Assembly: GCA_020634015.1 (NCBI GenBank) | Contig: JACKCN010000006.1 | Span: forward strand, 124,001-188,000 | DNA from: Candidatus Delongbacteria bacterium | GTDB taxonomy: Bacteria; CAIWAD01 | Reading direction: 5' to 3' | Length of the DNA stretch: 64,000 nt | In this document: one piece after another, positions 51,611 to 59,935 of the stretch | Numbering within the stretch: the stretch's first letter is position 1 | How the letters are laid out: each line of letters starts with the position of its first letter | Notes under the pieces: model-generated | The model's database searches: none | Seen by the model: the letters and a program-made list of their open reading frames with translations, nothing else | Told to the model about the DNA's origin: nothing | Position numbers and translations under genes: made by a program

Positions 51611-53164
51611 GTGATCCAGATGGTCGATATCCGGCTTGCCCCCGAGCAGGCGGGCGACGAGCAGCTTTGCCGCCAGGCCGTGGCCCGCGTGTTGAAGGTG
51701 AGCCCCGCCCGGATCACGGAACTGCGGCTGCGCAAGCGCAGTCTGGACGCGCGCCAGCGCCAGATCGCGCTGCAGTTGCGCTATGAGGTCTGGGTGGACG
51801 AAGCCGCGCAGCCCGAACCGCCCTTGCTGCCCGCGCTGCCCGCCGTGCATGCGGCCCCGCGCGTGCTGGTGATCGGGTCCGGCCCCGCGGGGCTCTTCGC
51901 GGCCCTGAGCCTGATTGAGGCCGGCCTGCGCCCCGTGGTGCTCGAACGGGGCAAGGATGTGCGCGCACGGCGGGCCGACCTGGCCGCGATCCAGCGCCGG
52001 GGCGAGGTGCATCCCGACAGCAACTACTGTTTCGGTGAGGGCGGAGCCGGCACCTACTCCGACGGCAAGCTCTACACGCGCGCCACCAAACGCGGCGACG
52101 TGCACCAGGTGCTCTGCACGCTGGTGGCTCACGGAGCCCCCGCGGAAATTCTGGTGGAAGCCCATCCTCACATCGGTTCGAATCGCCTGCCCGCCGTGGT
52201 GCGCGCCATGCGCGAGCGGGTGCTGGAGCGCGGCGGCGAGATCCGCTTCGGCAGCCGGGTCACTGCGCTGCTGCGGGATGCGGGGGGCGCCACCGCCGGG
52301 GTGCGGCTGGAATCGGGTGAGGAACTGGACTGCCCGGCTGTGATCCTGGCCACCGGGCACTCGGCCCGGGATGTGTTTCAGCTGCTGGCGGCCGCCGGAG
52401 TGCGGCTGGAGGCCAAAGCCTTTGCCCTGGGAGTGCGCATCGAGCATTCCCAGGCCCTGATCAATCGTCTGCAGTACGGCGACCGGGCCAGCGACGAGCG
52501 CCTGCCCGCGGCCTCCTACCGTCTGGCCACCACCGTGGAAGGCCGGGGCGTCTTCAGTTTCTGCATGTGCCCCGGGGGCTTCATCGTGCCCGCCGCCACA
52601 GCCCCCGGCGAACTGGTGCTCAATGGGATGAGCCTGGCCCGCCGGGACTCGCCCTTCGCCAATTCCGGACTGGTGGTGGCCGTGGAACCCGAGGACCTGC
52701 CGGGCGACGACCCCTGCCGCGGTCTGGAGTTCCAGAGCCGCGTGGAAGTGGCGGCCTGGCAGGCCGGAGGCGGCACCCAGTGCGCGCCCGCCCAGCGGGC
52801 CCGGGATTTCGTGGCGGGCAAGGTCAGCCGCGCGCTGCCTGCCACCAGTTATCACCCGGGGGCCACCTCGGTGCCGCTGGAAACCGTGCTGCCCGAGAGC
52901 ATCGCGCGCCGCCTGCGCCATGCCCTGCAGGATTTCGAGCGCCAGCGCCCGGGCTATCTGGCGGAGGAGGCCCTGCTGCTGGCCACCGAGTCGCGCACCA
53001 GTTCACCGGTGCGCATCCCGCGGGACCCCGCCAGCCTGGCCCATCCGGATGTGCCCGGGCTCTATCCCTGCGGCGAAGGTGCGGGCTACGCGGGCGGCAT
53101 CGTGAGCGCGGCCATCGACGGCAACAAGGTGGCCAGGGCCGTGGCGGCCTTCATGGGGCGCTGA
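51611..53164 (+). CDS. FAD-dependent dehydrogenase, COG2509-like
   Basis: A 517-residue flavoprotein. After an N-terminal cap (about 85 residues) the FAD-binding motif V-I-G-S-G-P-A-G-L-F-A-A-L appears, followed by V-V-L-E-R-G-K-D-V-R-A-R-R. N-Y-C-F-G-E-G-G-A-G-T-Y-S-D-G-K-L-Y-T-R and A-T-G-H-S-A-R-D-V-F are hallmarks of the uncharacterised COG2509 FAD dehydrogenase family. The end G-L-Y-P-C-G-E-G-A-G-Y-A-G-G-I closes the FAD site. Start is GTG 51611. The physiological substrate is unknown. It is followed 44 bases later by the mscS-like gene. Confidence 0.9.
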   Translation: MIQMVDIRLAPEQAGDEQLCRQAVARVLKVSPARITELRLRKRSLDARQRQIALQLRYEVWVDEAAQPEPPLLPALPAVHAAPRVLVIGSGPAGLFAALSLIEAGLRPVVLERGKDVRARRADLAAIQRRGEVHPDSNYCFGEGGAGTYSDGKLYTRATKRGDVHQVLCTLVAHGAPAEILVEAHPHIGSNRLPAVVRAMRERVLERGGEIRFGSRVTALLRDAGGATAGVRLESGEELDCPAVILATGHSARDVFQLLAAAGVRLEAKAFALGVRIEHSQALINRLQYGDRASDERLPAASYRLATTVEGRGVFSFCMCPGGFIVPAATAPGELVLNGMSLARRDSPFANSGLVVAVEPEDLPGDDPCRGLEFQSRVEVAAWQAGGGTQCAPAQRARDFVAGKVSRALPATSYHPGATSVPLETVLPESIARRLRHALQDFERQRPGYLAEEALLLATESRTSSPVRIPRDPASLAHPDVPGLYPCGEGAGYAGGIVSAAIDGNKVARAVAAFMGR

Positions 53165-53208
53165 CGAACGAAGCCATGCCTGACGCACGCGAGTGAAGGA
53201 GAGATCGG

Positions 53209-54087
53209 ATGAGTCTGGAAACCTTGCTGAGCTACCGGATCCTGCAGGTGGATTCGCTGCAGATCACCGGTTACAAGGTGGTGCTGGTGATTCTGATCGT
53301 GCTGCTGGGGCGCGTGACTCTGTTCCTGATCAAGAAGGCCCTGCTGCGGCGCACGGAGGATTCGGTCTGGGACCGTGCGCGCCGCATGTCGATCTACCTG
53401 CTCTGCCGCTACATCATCTGGGTGGTGGTGATCCTGCTGGTGCTGCAGACCCTGGGCATCCAGCTGACCCTGCTGCTGGCCGGTTCCGCCGCTCTGCTGG
53501 TGGGGTTGGGGCTGGGCATCCAGCAGATCTTCAACGACATCGTGTCCGGCATCTTCCTGCTGGTGGAAGGCACGATCAAGCTGGACGACGTGCTCGAGGT
53601 GGACGGGCTGGTCTGCAAGGTCAAGGAAATCAGCCTGCGCACCAGCAAGGTCGAGACGCGCGACGACATCATCCTGATCATTCCGAATCACAAGTTCATC
53701 AACGACAACGTGATCAACTGGAGCCGCCAGCCCAGCATGCACGCGCGGTTCCATGTGGCGGTGGGCGTGTCATACAATTCCGATCCCGAGCGTGTCCGTC
53801 AGGTGCTGGTGGACAGCATGCTGGCCCAGTCGGACATTCTGGTCGAGGACCCCTGGCAGCCGACGGTGCGCTTCACGGGTTTCGGCGATTCGGCGCTCGA
53901 GTTCGAGATGCTGTTCTGGAGCACCCAGACCTTCCGTATCGAGAACATCAAGAGCGAGCTGCGTTTTGACGTGTTCCGGCGGCTCAAGGAAGCCGGCATC
54001 GAGATCCCCTTCCCGCAGCGGGACCTGCACATCAAGTCGATGCCCTCCGCGGAACACGGCTCGTCACGGGCACCTTCCGGAATCTGA
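53209..54087 (+). CDS. MscS-family mechanosensitive ion channel
   Basis: A 292-residue inner-membrane channel. Three helices lie in the first 120 residues, the third being A-G-S-A-A-L-L-V-G-L-G-L-G-I-Q-Q (MscS pore helix with small residues). The beta domain (D-V-L-E-V-D-G-L-V-C-K-V-K-E-I-S-L-R) and the alpha-beta domain (I-L-I-I-P-N-H-K-F-I-N-D-N-V-I-N-W-S) are typical. It releases solutes under osmotic downshock. An ATG behind GGAGAGA gives a normal length. It may be cotranscribed with the flavoprotein gene. Confidence 0.92.
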   Translation: MSLETLLSYRILQVDSLQITGYKVVLVILIVLLGRVTLFLIKKALLRRTEDSVWDRARRMSIYLLCRYIIWVVVILLVLQTLGIQLTLLLAGSAALLVGLGLGIQQIFNDIVSGIFLLVEGTIKLDDVLEVDGLVCKVKEISLRTSKVETRDDIILIIPNHKFINDNVINWSRQPSMHARFHVAVGVSYNSDPERVRQVLVDSMLAQSDILVEDPWQPTVRFTGFGDSALEFEMLFWSTQTFRIENIKSELRFDVFRRLKEAGIEIPFPQRDLHIKSMPSAEHGSSRAPSGI

Positions 54088-54119
54088 TTGCCTGCGCGGT
54101 CTTGGCCGGGCGCGGGATC

Positions 54120-54587
54120 TCAGGCGTCGGCAAGGGGCAGGTAGCGGTGTTCGACGAAGCGGTTCCAGCCCTTGCTCGTCCGTGATTCAACCACCCAGCT
54201 GAAGCCACCTTCCGCTTCGGGCCAGAACACCATGCGCGCCAGTCCCGCGGGCATCCGGGCTTCAAAGCCGATGGCCTCGGGATGCAGGTCGATGGCATCC
54301 GTCAGGTGTCCGTGCGAATGTTTGCCGTCCGAGGTGAAGGACCAGAATTCCGGCTGGCCGGAATCACCCACTCCGATCAGCGCGTGTTCTTCGTAGACCT
54401 TCGCCGAGCCCCCGGGACCGAATTCCCAGCGCACCGTGTGCTGCAGGTACTTGCCACCCAGCACCGGTTCCAGCCTCCGCAGGCAGCGCAAAGGCCCCAT
54501 GGGTGAGTCCGCGCGGGCAATCCAGTGGCCCAGCAGGGGCTGGAACAGACCAAGTCTGCCCCGTCCTTTCTTCCAGAGTGAGGCCAT
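54120..54587 (-). CDS. Unrecognised 155-residue protein
   Basis: A soluble protein with the feel of DUF1579/SRPBCC-like lipocalin proteins: L-L-G-H-W-I-A-R, L-E-P-V-L-G-G-K-Y-L-Q-H-T-V-R-W-E-F, W-S-F-T-S-D-G-K-H-S-H-G and W-N-R-F-V-E-H-R-Y-L-P. Such proteins have a predicted beta-barrel ligand pocket. I chose ATG 54587, behind GGAGAG, over the in-frame ATG at 54611. It lies just downstream of the PspC-domain gene on the same strand. Function unknown. Confidence 0.7.
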   Translation of the reverse strand: MASLWKKGRGRLGLFQPLLGHWIARADSPMGPLRCLRRLEPVLGGKYLQHTVRWEFGPGGSAKVYEEHALIGVGDSGQPEFWSFTSDGKHSHGHLTDAIDLHPEAIGFEARMPAGLARMVFWPEAEGGFSWVVESRTSKGWNRFVEHRYLPLADA

Positions 54588-54634
54588 CGGCTCTCCGGTT
54601 TCGTGTTGCATTCTGGAACGCCATGCCCGACGGA

Positions 54635-54853
54635 TCAGTCGGCAAACGGACCCGCCGGTTCCTGGGGAATGATCAGCCACAGCAGCAGGTAGACCAGGAT
54701 TCCCGGAAACGCCACCGAGACGATCGAGCCCACCACATAGATCACGCGGGCCATGGTGTGATCCATGCCGGTGCGGTTGGCCAGACCGGCGACCACGCCG
54801 GCGATCATGCGCGTATTGCGCGGGCGTTGCAGGAGAGTCGGATGAGCGGACAT
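54635..54853 (-). CDS. PspC-domain small membrane protein
   Basis: A 72-residue PspC-domain protein with the motif M-I-A-G-V-V-A-G-L-A, D-H-T-M-A-R-V-I-Y-V and one hydrophobic helix (V-A-F-P-G-I-L-V-Y-L-L-L-W-L-I-I-P). PspC-type proteins associate with the membrane and the phage-shock or envelope-stress response; small forms are often stress-linked and uncharacterised. AAAGGA precedes the ATG at 54853. Probably cotranscribed with the 155-residue gene. Confidence 0.85.
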   Translation of the reverse strand: MSAHPTLLQRPRNTRMIAGVVAGLANRTGMDHTMARVIYVVGSIVSVAFPGILVYLLLWLIIPQEPAGPFAD

Positions 54854-55043
54854 CGGGGGTCCTTTCGGATGGGTGTGCCTGAGAATGGAGCTGGCTGCAA
54901 TCTGCTGTCCCATGATACGGGATCCGGCGGACGGCACGCAAGCCCGGGCATTCCATTGCGAAAGGATTTCACCACGGCGCAGCGGAAGAGTGAATCCTCC
55001 GCCGAGGTGGGTGTTGCGGTTGGTTGCAGGTTCCTGGGAGCAC

Positions 55044-55463
55044 TCAGAGCGAGGCCCGGGGCAGATCCTTGAGCACGGTGGGGCAGACCCGCAGCTGGAC
55101 ATCGATCCTGCAGATGTGATTCACGAGCCAGTCTTCAAGTGACTTGACCAGCTCGGTGGCCACCGGGAGACTGAAACCGTCGTTTTCGAAGTCCTGCTGG
55201 AAGCGGGTCACGTACTGCACGAACTGGGCGTGGGCCAGCTGGTTGTTCTGCGCGGCCGGACACTTGTGCACGTGCATGCAGGTCTCTTCCAGCCCGAAAT
55301 GCTCGAGGGCATAACTGGACAGCAGGTTGAGCCCGAACTGATAGATCGAGGAACAGTCTTCGCTTTGCAAGGCCAGCTTGAGTTCATCCACCAGAGCAAA
55401 GAGTCGCTGGTGCTGTTCGTCGATGGCTTCGATGCCCGTACAGAATTCGTCGCGCCATTCCAT
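55044..55463 (-). CDS. Bacteriohemerythrin
   Basis: A di-iron, oxygen-binding four-helix protein of 139 residues. Ligands are visible in the usual order: M-E-W-R-D-E-F and I-E-A-I-D-E-Q-H-Q-R-L-F (first His), A-L-E-H-F-G-L-E-E (His and Glu), M-H-V-H-K-C and the H-A-Q-F segment, then H-I-C-R-I-D (His and Asp). It may sense or deliver O2, and often occurs near chemotaxis genes. I prefer ATG 55463, with GGAG at nine bases, although an in-frame ATG at 55505 would give M-A-K-K-P-A-R-A-N. The decayed chemoreceptor lies directly upstream. Confidence 0.88.
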   Translation of the reverse strand: MEWRDEFCTGIEAIDEQHQRLFALVDELKLALQSEDCSSIYQFGLNLLSSYALEHFGLEETCMHVHKCPAAQNNQLAHAQFVQYVTRFQQDFENDGFSLPVATELVKSLEDWLVNHICRIDVQLRVCPTVLKDLPRASL

Positions 55464-55560
55464 GATGCCTGTCTCCGGGTTGGCCCTGGCCGGCTTCTTT
55501 GCCATGCTGATGAAGGCACTATCGGCAGAACCTTGCTCAATCCTGCCCGAAACGGAGCCA

Positions 55561-55594
55561 GGTGTCCCCGCCGCATGTGCGCGGTGGGGACACC
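55561..55594 (-). terminator. Stem-loop after the chemoreceptor pseudogene
   Basis: GGTGTCCCCGCCGC pairs with GCGGTGGGGACACC (one G-U pair) across ATGTGC. It is placed just beyond the stop of the decayed chemoreceptor; the T-run is weak. Confidence 0.55.
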
Positions 55595-55611
55595 CGGCTG
55601 CAATCGACGGC

Positions 55612-56263
55612 TCATTTCCTGAACAGCGATTCCAGTTGTCCGGACACACGGGTCACATTTCTGGCCGCTTCCTGTGAGGTGGCGGCGTTCTTCTCGGCTT
55701 CGGCCGCAGCGGTGGCCACGCCCTTGATGTTCTCGACCACATAGCCCACGCCGGTGGAGACTTCGCTGGCGTTGCGCGCGATGCTCTGCACCGTGGTGGA
55801 CTGTTCCTCGACGGCGGCGGCGATCGAGGTGGCGTAGCTGTCGATCTGGTCGATGACCTTGGCGATGCCTTCGATGGCCTCCACGCTCATGGCCGTGCCG
55901 TTCTGGATGGTCACGATCTGGTGGCCGATCTCCTCGGTGGCTTTGGCGGTCTGCTTGGCCAGTTCCTTGACTTCGTTGGCCACGATGTCCAGCCAGAAGG
56001 CCGCGCTGTCCAGATTGGTGACGATCTCGGCCGCCAGCTTGGTCGCGGTCAGGTCTGTGGCGTATTTGACCACCTTGACTCGAGGCGATAACCGAGCACG
56101 TCTGGGAAGTTCTGGTTGGCGGTGAAAATCGTGCCGTCCAGGTGAACTCGATCACAGCCTGGGCTTTGGAGATCGCGGCCAGCTGGCCCCGGAACCGCAG
56201 GCTGAGCGCGTCGCGACTGCCAAGGCGGACCACGAGTCCGATCCGGGCCAGCAAGCCGCGCAT
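55612..56263 (-). pseudogene. Decayed methyl-accepting chemotaxis protein with PAS domain
   Basis: The 5' part reads L-A-A-I-S-K-A-Q-A-V-I-E-F then shifts frame; adding one base restores L-D-G-T-I-F-T-A-N-Q-N-F and V-L-G-Y-R-L-E, the PAS domain typical of these receptors. The sequence then jumps to V-V-K-Y-A-T-D-L-T-A, deleting most of the PAS core, and again from V-T-N-L-D-S to I-V-A-N-E-V-K-E-L-A-K-Q-T-A-K-A-T-E-E-I-G, deleting much of the signalling domain. The end is A-R-N-V-T-R-V-S-G-Q-L. Intact relatives are several hundred residues. I read this as a gene in decay; an assembly error is an alternative. It lies between HPF-like and bacteriohemerythrin genes. Confidence 0.75.
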
Positions 56264-56418
56264 GTGCCTGCTGCTTGTGCCACCCCGGATACCGATCCCG
56301 GAACTGCGGCGGGCGTCATCAAGTACCCCCACCGGCATGACGCTCGGGCCGCTCCGGATGGCCGTTCAACCGCGCGAGGCACTCGAGCCCTGACCTGACT
56401 CACCGAAAGGAATTCACG

Positions 56419-56778
56419 ATGCATGTTCAGTTCAGCACCGACAAGAACATCGAAGGTCTCGAGAAGCTTTCCGCCCATGTCACGGAGGTGGTGGAGAGGG
56501 CGCTGAGTCATTGCGGCGATCGCGTGACGCGCGTCGAAGTCCACCTGGGCGACGAGAATGGCCCCAAGGGTGGCCAGCACGACAAACGCTGCATGATGGA
56601 AGCCCGGCTCGAGGATCACAAGCCGCTTGCCGTCACACAGCACGCAGCCAACGAGAGCCAGGCCATCAGCGGCGCGGCGGGCAAACTGGCTCGCCTGATC
56701 GAGAGCACTCTCGCCAAGCGCAGCGACCAACAGCTGCGCCGGTCCGACCCCCGCTCCCCGGTTTCCGATCTCTCATGA
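56419..56778 (+). CDS. HPF/RaiA-like ribosome hibernation protein
   Basis: A 119-residue protein of the sigma-54 modulation/HPF family. It starts M-H-V-Q-F-S-T-D-K-N-I-E-G-L-E, then V-E-V-H-L-G-D-E-N-G (beta) and A-R-L-E-D-H-K-P-L, the beta-alpha-beta fold of ribosome-associated inhibitors, and a helix with A-I-S-G-A-A-G-K-L. No long C-terminal dimerisation domain, so it is the short type. AAAGG lies upstream. It may silence ribosomes in stationary phase. Confidence 0.8.
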   Translation: MHVQFSTDKNIEGLEKLSAHVTEVVERALSHCGDRVTRVEVHLGDENGPKGGQHDKRCMMEARLEDHKPLAVTQHAANESQAISGAAGKLARLIESTLAKRSDQQLRRSDPRSPVSDLS

Positions 56779-56835
56779 GCGACACCACGGCCAGCCTGTG
56801 GCACAGCGCTCTGTCGCCCAAGGGCCGGGTCATGG

Positions 56836-57051
56836 GTGAGCCCATGCACGCCCAGCCTGATCCGCCTGATCGCTGGTGAGCGTGAGGTGCGCTTCCTGGT
56901 GGTCGGAGGCGGGGCCCTGAGTGGGTCTCACGATGGCAGTGGCATGAGGCGGGGCGGTCAGGTGGCCGGTGTGCACTGGATGTGGTTCCCCACCATGGTC
57001 ATGGTCGGAGTCGGCCTGCTGCTGGGCTGGGTTCTCTTCGGCAGAAAGTAG
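56836..57051 (+). CDS. Doubtful small membrane protein
   Basis: A frame of 71 codons opening with GTG. The last 35 residues (from an internal ATG at 56944) form a single hydrophobic helix (M-W-F-P-T-M-V-M-V-G-V-G-L-L-L-G-W-V-L-F-G) with a G-R-K end, the shape of a small inner-membrane protein. No ribosome-binding site supports either start, and the N-terminal half has no visible structure. Keep as possible only. Confidence 0.3.
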   Translation: MSPCTPSLIRLIAGEREVRFLVVGGGALSGSHDGSGMRRGGQVAGVHWMWFPTMVMVGVGLLLGWVLFGRK

Positions 57052-57380
57052 CCGGGCGCGTGGGGAGCCGAAGCACGATTTCTGCCTTGCGGCAAGGCTG
57101 TTGCCTGCCCGTGGTTCGCAGCTGGAGCCGTGATGCTCGGTTGGTGCGCGCCGGCCGTTGGCTCAGCTCACCGACTGGCCCGTGTGTCACGCCCCATCCG
57201 TCAGGGAAGCGCCCCACTGGCGGGGAAGAGACGCAGGCGGGCCGAGATCGAGGCATTTTCCTTGACGTCCCCACCGAACAGACCCACCACGTCAAGGGTG
57301 TGGTTGGCACCTGACAGGGCCAGCTCCGAGCGCCAGCAGCGGTTGACGGAGCCGATGCGGATCTTGCTGCCGCGGTTCGC
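57052..57380. other. Gene-poor region beside the AI-2E remnant
   Basis: About 330 bases with short overlapping frames on both strands, none with a start signal or family-like sequence. It may be decayed sequence belonging with the AI-2E fragment. No RNA gene is seen. Confidence 0.4.
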
Positions 57381-57533
57381 CATCAGACCCCAGATCACGA
57401 GGGAACCGAGCACGGGGATCACCGACAGCAGCGCCATCATCACGCCCCAGAGCAGGGGTGTGGACATCCCCAGCCACCGGAACATCAGCCCTCCCCGCAG
57501 GCCATGGGCGGCTGAGACCACCAGAGTCCGCAA
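57381..57533 (-). pseudogene. Fragment of an AI-2E/PerM-family transporter
   Basis: About 50 codons read V-V-S-A-A-H-G-L-R-G-G-L-M-F then L-G-M-S-T-P-L-L-W-G-V-M-M-A-L-L-S-V-I-P-V-L-G-S, the signature membrane segment of AI-2E family transporters (normally about 350 residues). The frame continues into unrelated sequence downstream, and upstream homology is lost. It is a remnant of a deleted gene. Confidence 0.65.
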
Positions 57534-57716
57534 ACGGCGGCAAAGAGCGGTTCTTCCAGACGTGCCGACTTCCGGACTTGGATCGCAGGAGTGGCTCTGG
57601 ACCCCGATCCATATGACCGCTGGGAACCATCAGAATGAAGGAGTGAGATGCCGGGGCAAGCCGAGAACCCGAAGGTTGGGGGATGGGCCGCGGAAGCCGA
57701 CCTGTGGCGGAGCAGA

Positions 57717-57753
57717 ACACAAAGGGTTGCGAAGCATTCGCAACCCTTTGTGT
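57717..57753 (-). terminator. 17-bp perfect hairpin downstream of tRNA-Gln
   Basis: ACACAAAGGGTTGCGAA pairs exactly with its complement across GCA. It lies 20 bases past the tRNA-Gln 3' end on the minus strand. A partial T-rich tail (TTTGTGTT) follows. Confidence 0.7.
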
Positions 57754-57773
57754 TGAGTCAAGGCTTTCAGCCA

Positions 57774-57844
57774 CTACCCCGCCAGGACTCGAACCTGGAA
57801 TGTCTGAACCAAAATCAGAAGTGTTGCCATTACACCACGGGGTA
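57774..57844 (-). tRNA. tRNA-Gln (anticodon TTG)
   Basis: A complete minus-strand cloverleaf. Acceptor TACCCCG pairs with CGGGGTA, D-arm TGGTGTAATGGCAACA, anticodon stem TCTGA/TCAGA with loop TTTTGGT and anticodon TTG, T-arm with GGTTCGAGTCC, discriminator G. CCA is not encoded. Confidence 0.95.
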
Positions 57845-57949
57845 AGATCACGAGGCTTCCGGAGCGCGAGACTTCCCGAGAAAAGAACAGGAATCACACG
57901 CGTTCCGGAAGCCTCGCGCCGCGCAAGCTAAGATCCTGCCAGCAAACTG

Positions 57950-59650
57950 TCACGGGGTGCCGCTGCCGCTGCTCCAGCCGATGTGGAATTCCCGGACCCA
58001 CTCGCCGCCGGGGGCGAGCGCATGGCCGTTCCAGCGGGCGACCGCGAGGTCCAGCTGGAGCACACCGGCCGGGCGCTGGCGGCCGGAGAAGGCCAGGCTC
58101 AGGGGCTGACGGCAGTCCAGGCGCAGGCGGCGCCAGTCCTGGCGTTCGAGGATGCCTTCCAGCAGGCGTACGTGGTCGGGGTCGATGCCTTCGCGGTGGC
58201 CTTCGTCGATGCGGCCACCAATGTTCAGCCCGGGGGGATTGGCGCCGTGCAGCGATTGGCCGCCTTCCAGTGACAGGCCCAGCAGGCCCGGCTCAAGGGT
58301 GATCGCTCCGATGCGGGTGCTGCTGGTGCGCTGGTCCAGTTTGAGTGCCAGGTCCAGCAGGCGGCTGTTGGGTTGCCCGGCGCCCATCAGGCTCTGGCCA
58401 CCGTGGGTGTAGCTGCTGATCTGGTGGAAGTGGCTGCCGAACCAGGGGCGGATCCGGCGTTGTTCGGCGATGAACCAGATGCTGCGCCTGCCCGTTCCGC
58501 CCAGCGGGTTGAGGACCTCCAGCGGGGGCGCCCAGGCCAGGCCCAGCAGGGTGGCGGTTTTCTGGCCTTCGGCGTCGCTGCCGAAATCGCCCAGAGTGTA
58601 ATCGTCCATGCTCAGTTCGCCGTAGAGCATCCCGGGGCCGGGCAGCCAGCGGGGAAGACGGACACGCAGGTCGGCGAAGAGCAGTGTGTTGTCGCGGTCG
58701 CCCGAGGCGTGCTGCTCGCTCCAGAGGAAGTTCACCGGGTTCAGGTAGCCGGGGCCCGGGAACTCGTCGCCCACCACCACCAGTTCGCCCAGACCGGCAG
58801 CCCAGCTTTTGCCACGCAGGTCCAGGCGATGTCCCACCAGCCACTTCTGGCGCCAGGGCTGGCGCACACGGACCGGATCCGCGTGCAGGGCCAGCGAGTC
58901 CACCAGCTGGCTCTCCAGTTCGGCCGTGATGAAGGTGAAAGCCAGGTCCCCGGAGTCAAGGCTGGTGCGGAAAAGATTGATCCCGGGGGCGCGTTCGCCG
59001 CGCAGGATCACTCCACCCAGCAGACCGGGCCCCCAGGTGGGCTGCTCACGTCCGATGCTGACGCGCAGCGTGCTTTCGCTGCCCAGCGCATGAGCCCAGC
59101 CCAGCCGGGCCAAGGTCTCGTCGTGGGTCAGGCTCCGGCCATCCGGGGAGGTTTCCTGCCAGAGCCAGCTGGTCGAGCGCTCAAAGCCCGGGTGATTGCG
59201 CGCGGCCAGGTCGCCCGTGAGCTGGGCATCGCGGAAGCTGAGCTGCACCGCCCATTGATCCAGCCAGAGAGCTTCCAGATCCAGCCCGTTGCCCGCTTCC
59301 TGCATGCCTGACTCGCGGGATTTCCAGTCCCGCACGGTCAGCACGGGTGCCAGCGCCAGCGCGAGATCGGGCTGAGTCCAGCGAGCGGGCGCCCAGCGTG
59401 CCAGGCCATTGGAATCAAGATCCTGACTGGCCAGACTGGAACGGGGACCCGATTCTGCCGAAAGAACAGGACTGCGAGCCGCCGGCCAACTGGCTGCAGG
59501 CGCTCGCCGATCCCTTTCCAGCAACCAATCCAGGCCCGCATGCAGGCGCAATTGCGGGTCAGCCGGGTGGTCCAGCGGCGAGATGGACCGAGCCTCGGCT
59601 GCTGCCAGCGGGAGCAGCAGAAGCAGCGATTTCAGGAACCGATTTTTCAT
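57950..59650 (-). CDS. Wzi-like capsule assembly outer-membrane protein
   Basis: A 566-residue outer-membrane protein with signal peptide (F-L-K-S-L-L-L-L-L-P-L-A-A-A-E-A). The pattern of alternating aromatic strands and the segments W-G-P-G-L-L-G-G-V-I-L-R, A-P-G-I-N-L-F-R, F-P-G-P-G-Y-L-N-P-V-N-F-L and Y-G-E-L-S-M-D-D-Y match the capsule assembly Wzi family, an 18-strand barrel that anchors surface polysaccharide. The ATG at 59650 has only a weak ribosome-binding site; a much longer upstream frame is a shadow of the neighbouring T9SS gene. The two are divergent. Confidence 0.8.
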   Translation of the reverse strand: MKNRFLKSLLLLLPLAAAEARSISPLDHPADPQLRLHAGLDWLLERDRRAPAASWPAARSPVLSAESGPRSSLASQDLDSNGLARWAPARWTQPDLALALAPVLTVRDWKSRESGMQEAGNGLDLEALWLDQWAVQLSFRDAQLTGDLAARNHPGFERSTSWLWQETSPDGRSLTHDETLARLGWAHALGSESTLRVSIGREQPTWGPGLLGGVILRGERAPGINLFRTSLDSGDLAFTFITAELESQLVDSLALHADPVRVRQPWRQKWLVGHRLDLRGKSWAAGLGELVVVGDEFPGPGYLNPVNFLWSEQHASGDRDNTLLFADLRVRLPRWLPGPGMLYGELSMDDYTLGDFGSDAEGQKTATLLGLAWAPPLEVLNPLGGTGRRSIWFIAEQRRIRPWFGSHFHQISSYTHGGQSLMGAGQPNSRLLDLALKLDQRTSSTRIGAITLEPGLLGLSLEGGQSLHGANPPGLNIGGRIDEGHREGIDPDHVRLLEGILERQDWRRLRLDCRQPLSLAFSGRQRPAGVLQLDLAVARWNGHALAPGGEWVREFHIGWSSGSGTP

Positions 59651-59935
59651 TCGGCGAATATAGTTCCGGTGTTCCTCGCCTGGAACCGCACCTGCCGGGA
59701 AACGGTCGGGCGTTGGAAGCACCCTGTTTTTGTGGTACTTTCGCGCTTCGCGGTGGTGCGGCCCAGCTTGAATCGGGGCCGGTTCCCCCCATCGCCCGGC
59801 ACAGGCGCCCATCAGAAGCTTGAGCCAATCCCGATAGATCAGGGTCCTGAATCTGCAGGACGAACGCACCGGACCCAGTCTGGACTCACCGTCGCACAAG
59901 CCTTTCGTATAACGACACTGGAGGGAATTGAACCC
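59651..59935. promoter_or_regulatory. Divergent promoter region
   Basis: A 285-base gap between the Wzi-like gene (minus) and the T9SS protein gene (plus). It must hold promoters for both, but no convincing -35/-10 pair or operator was identified by eye. Confidence 0.35.
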
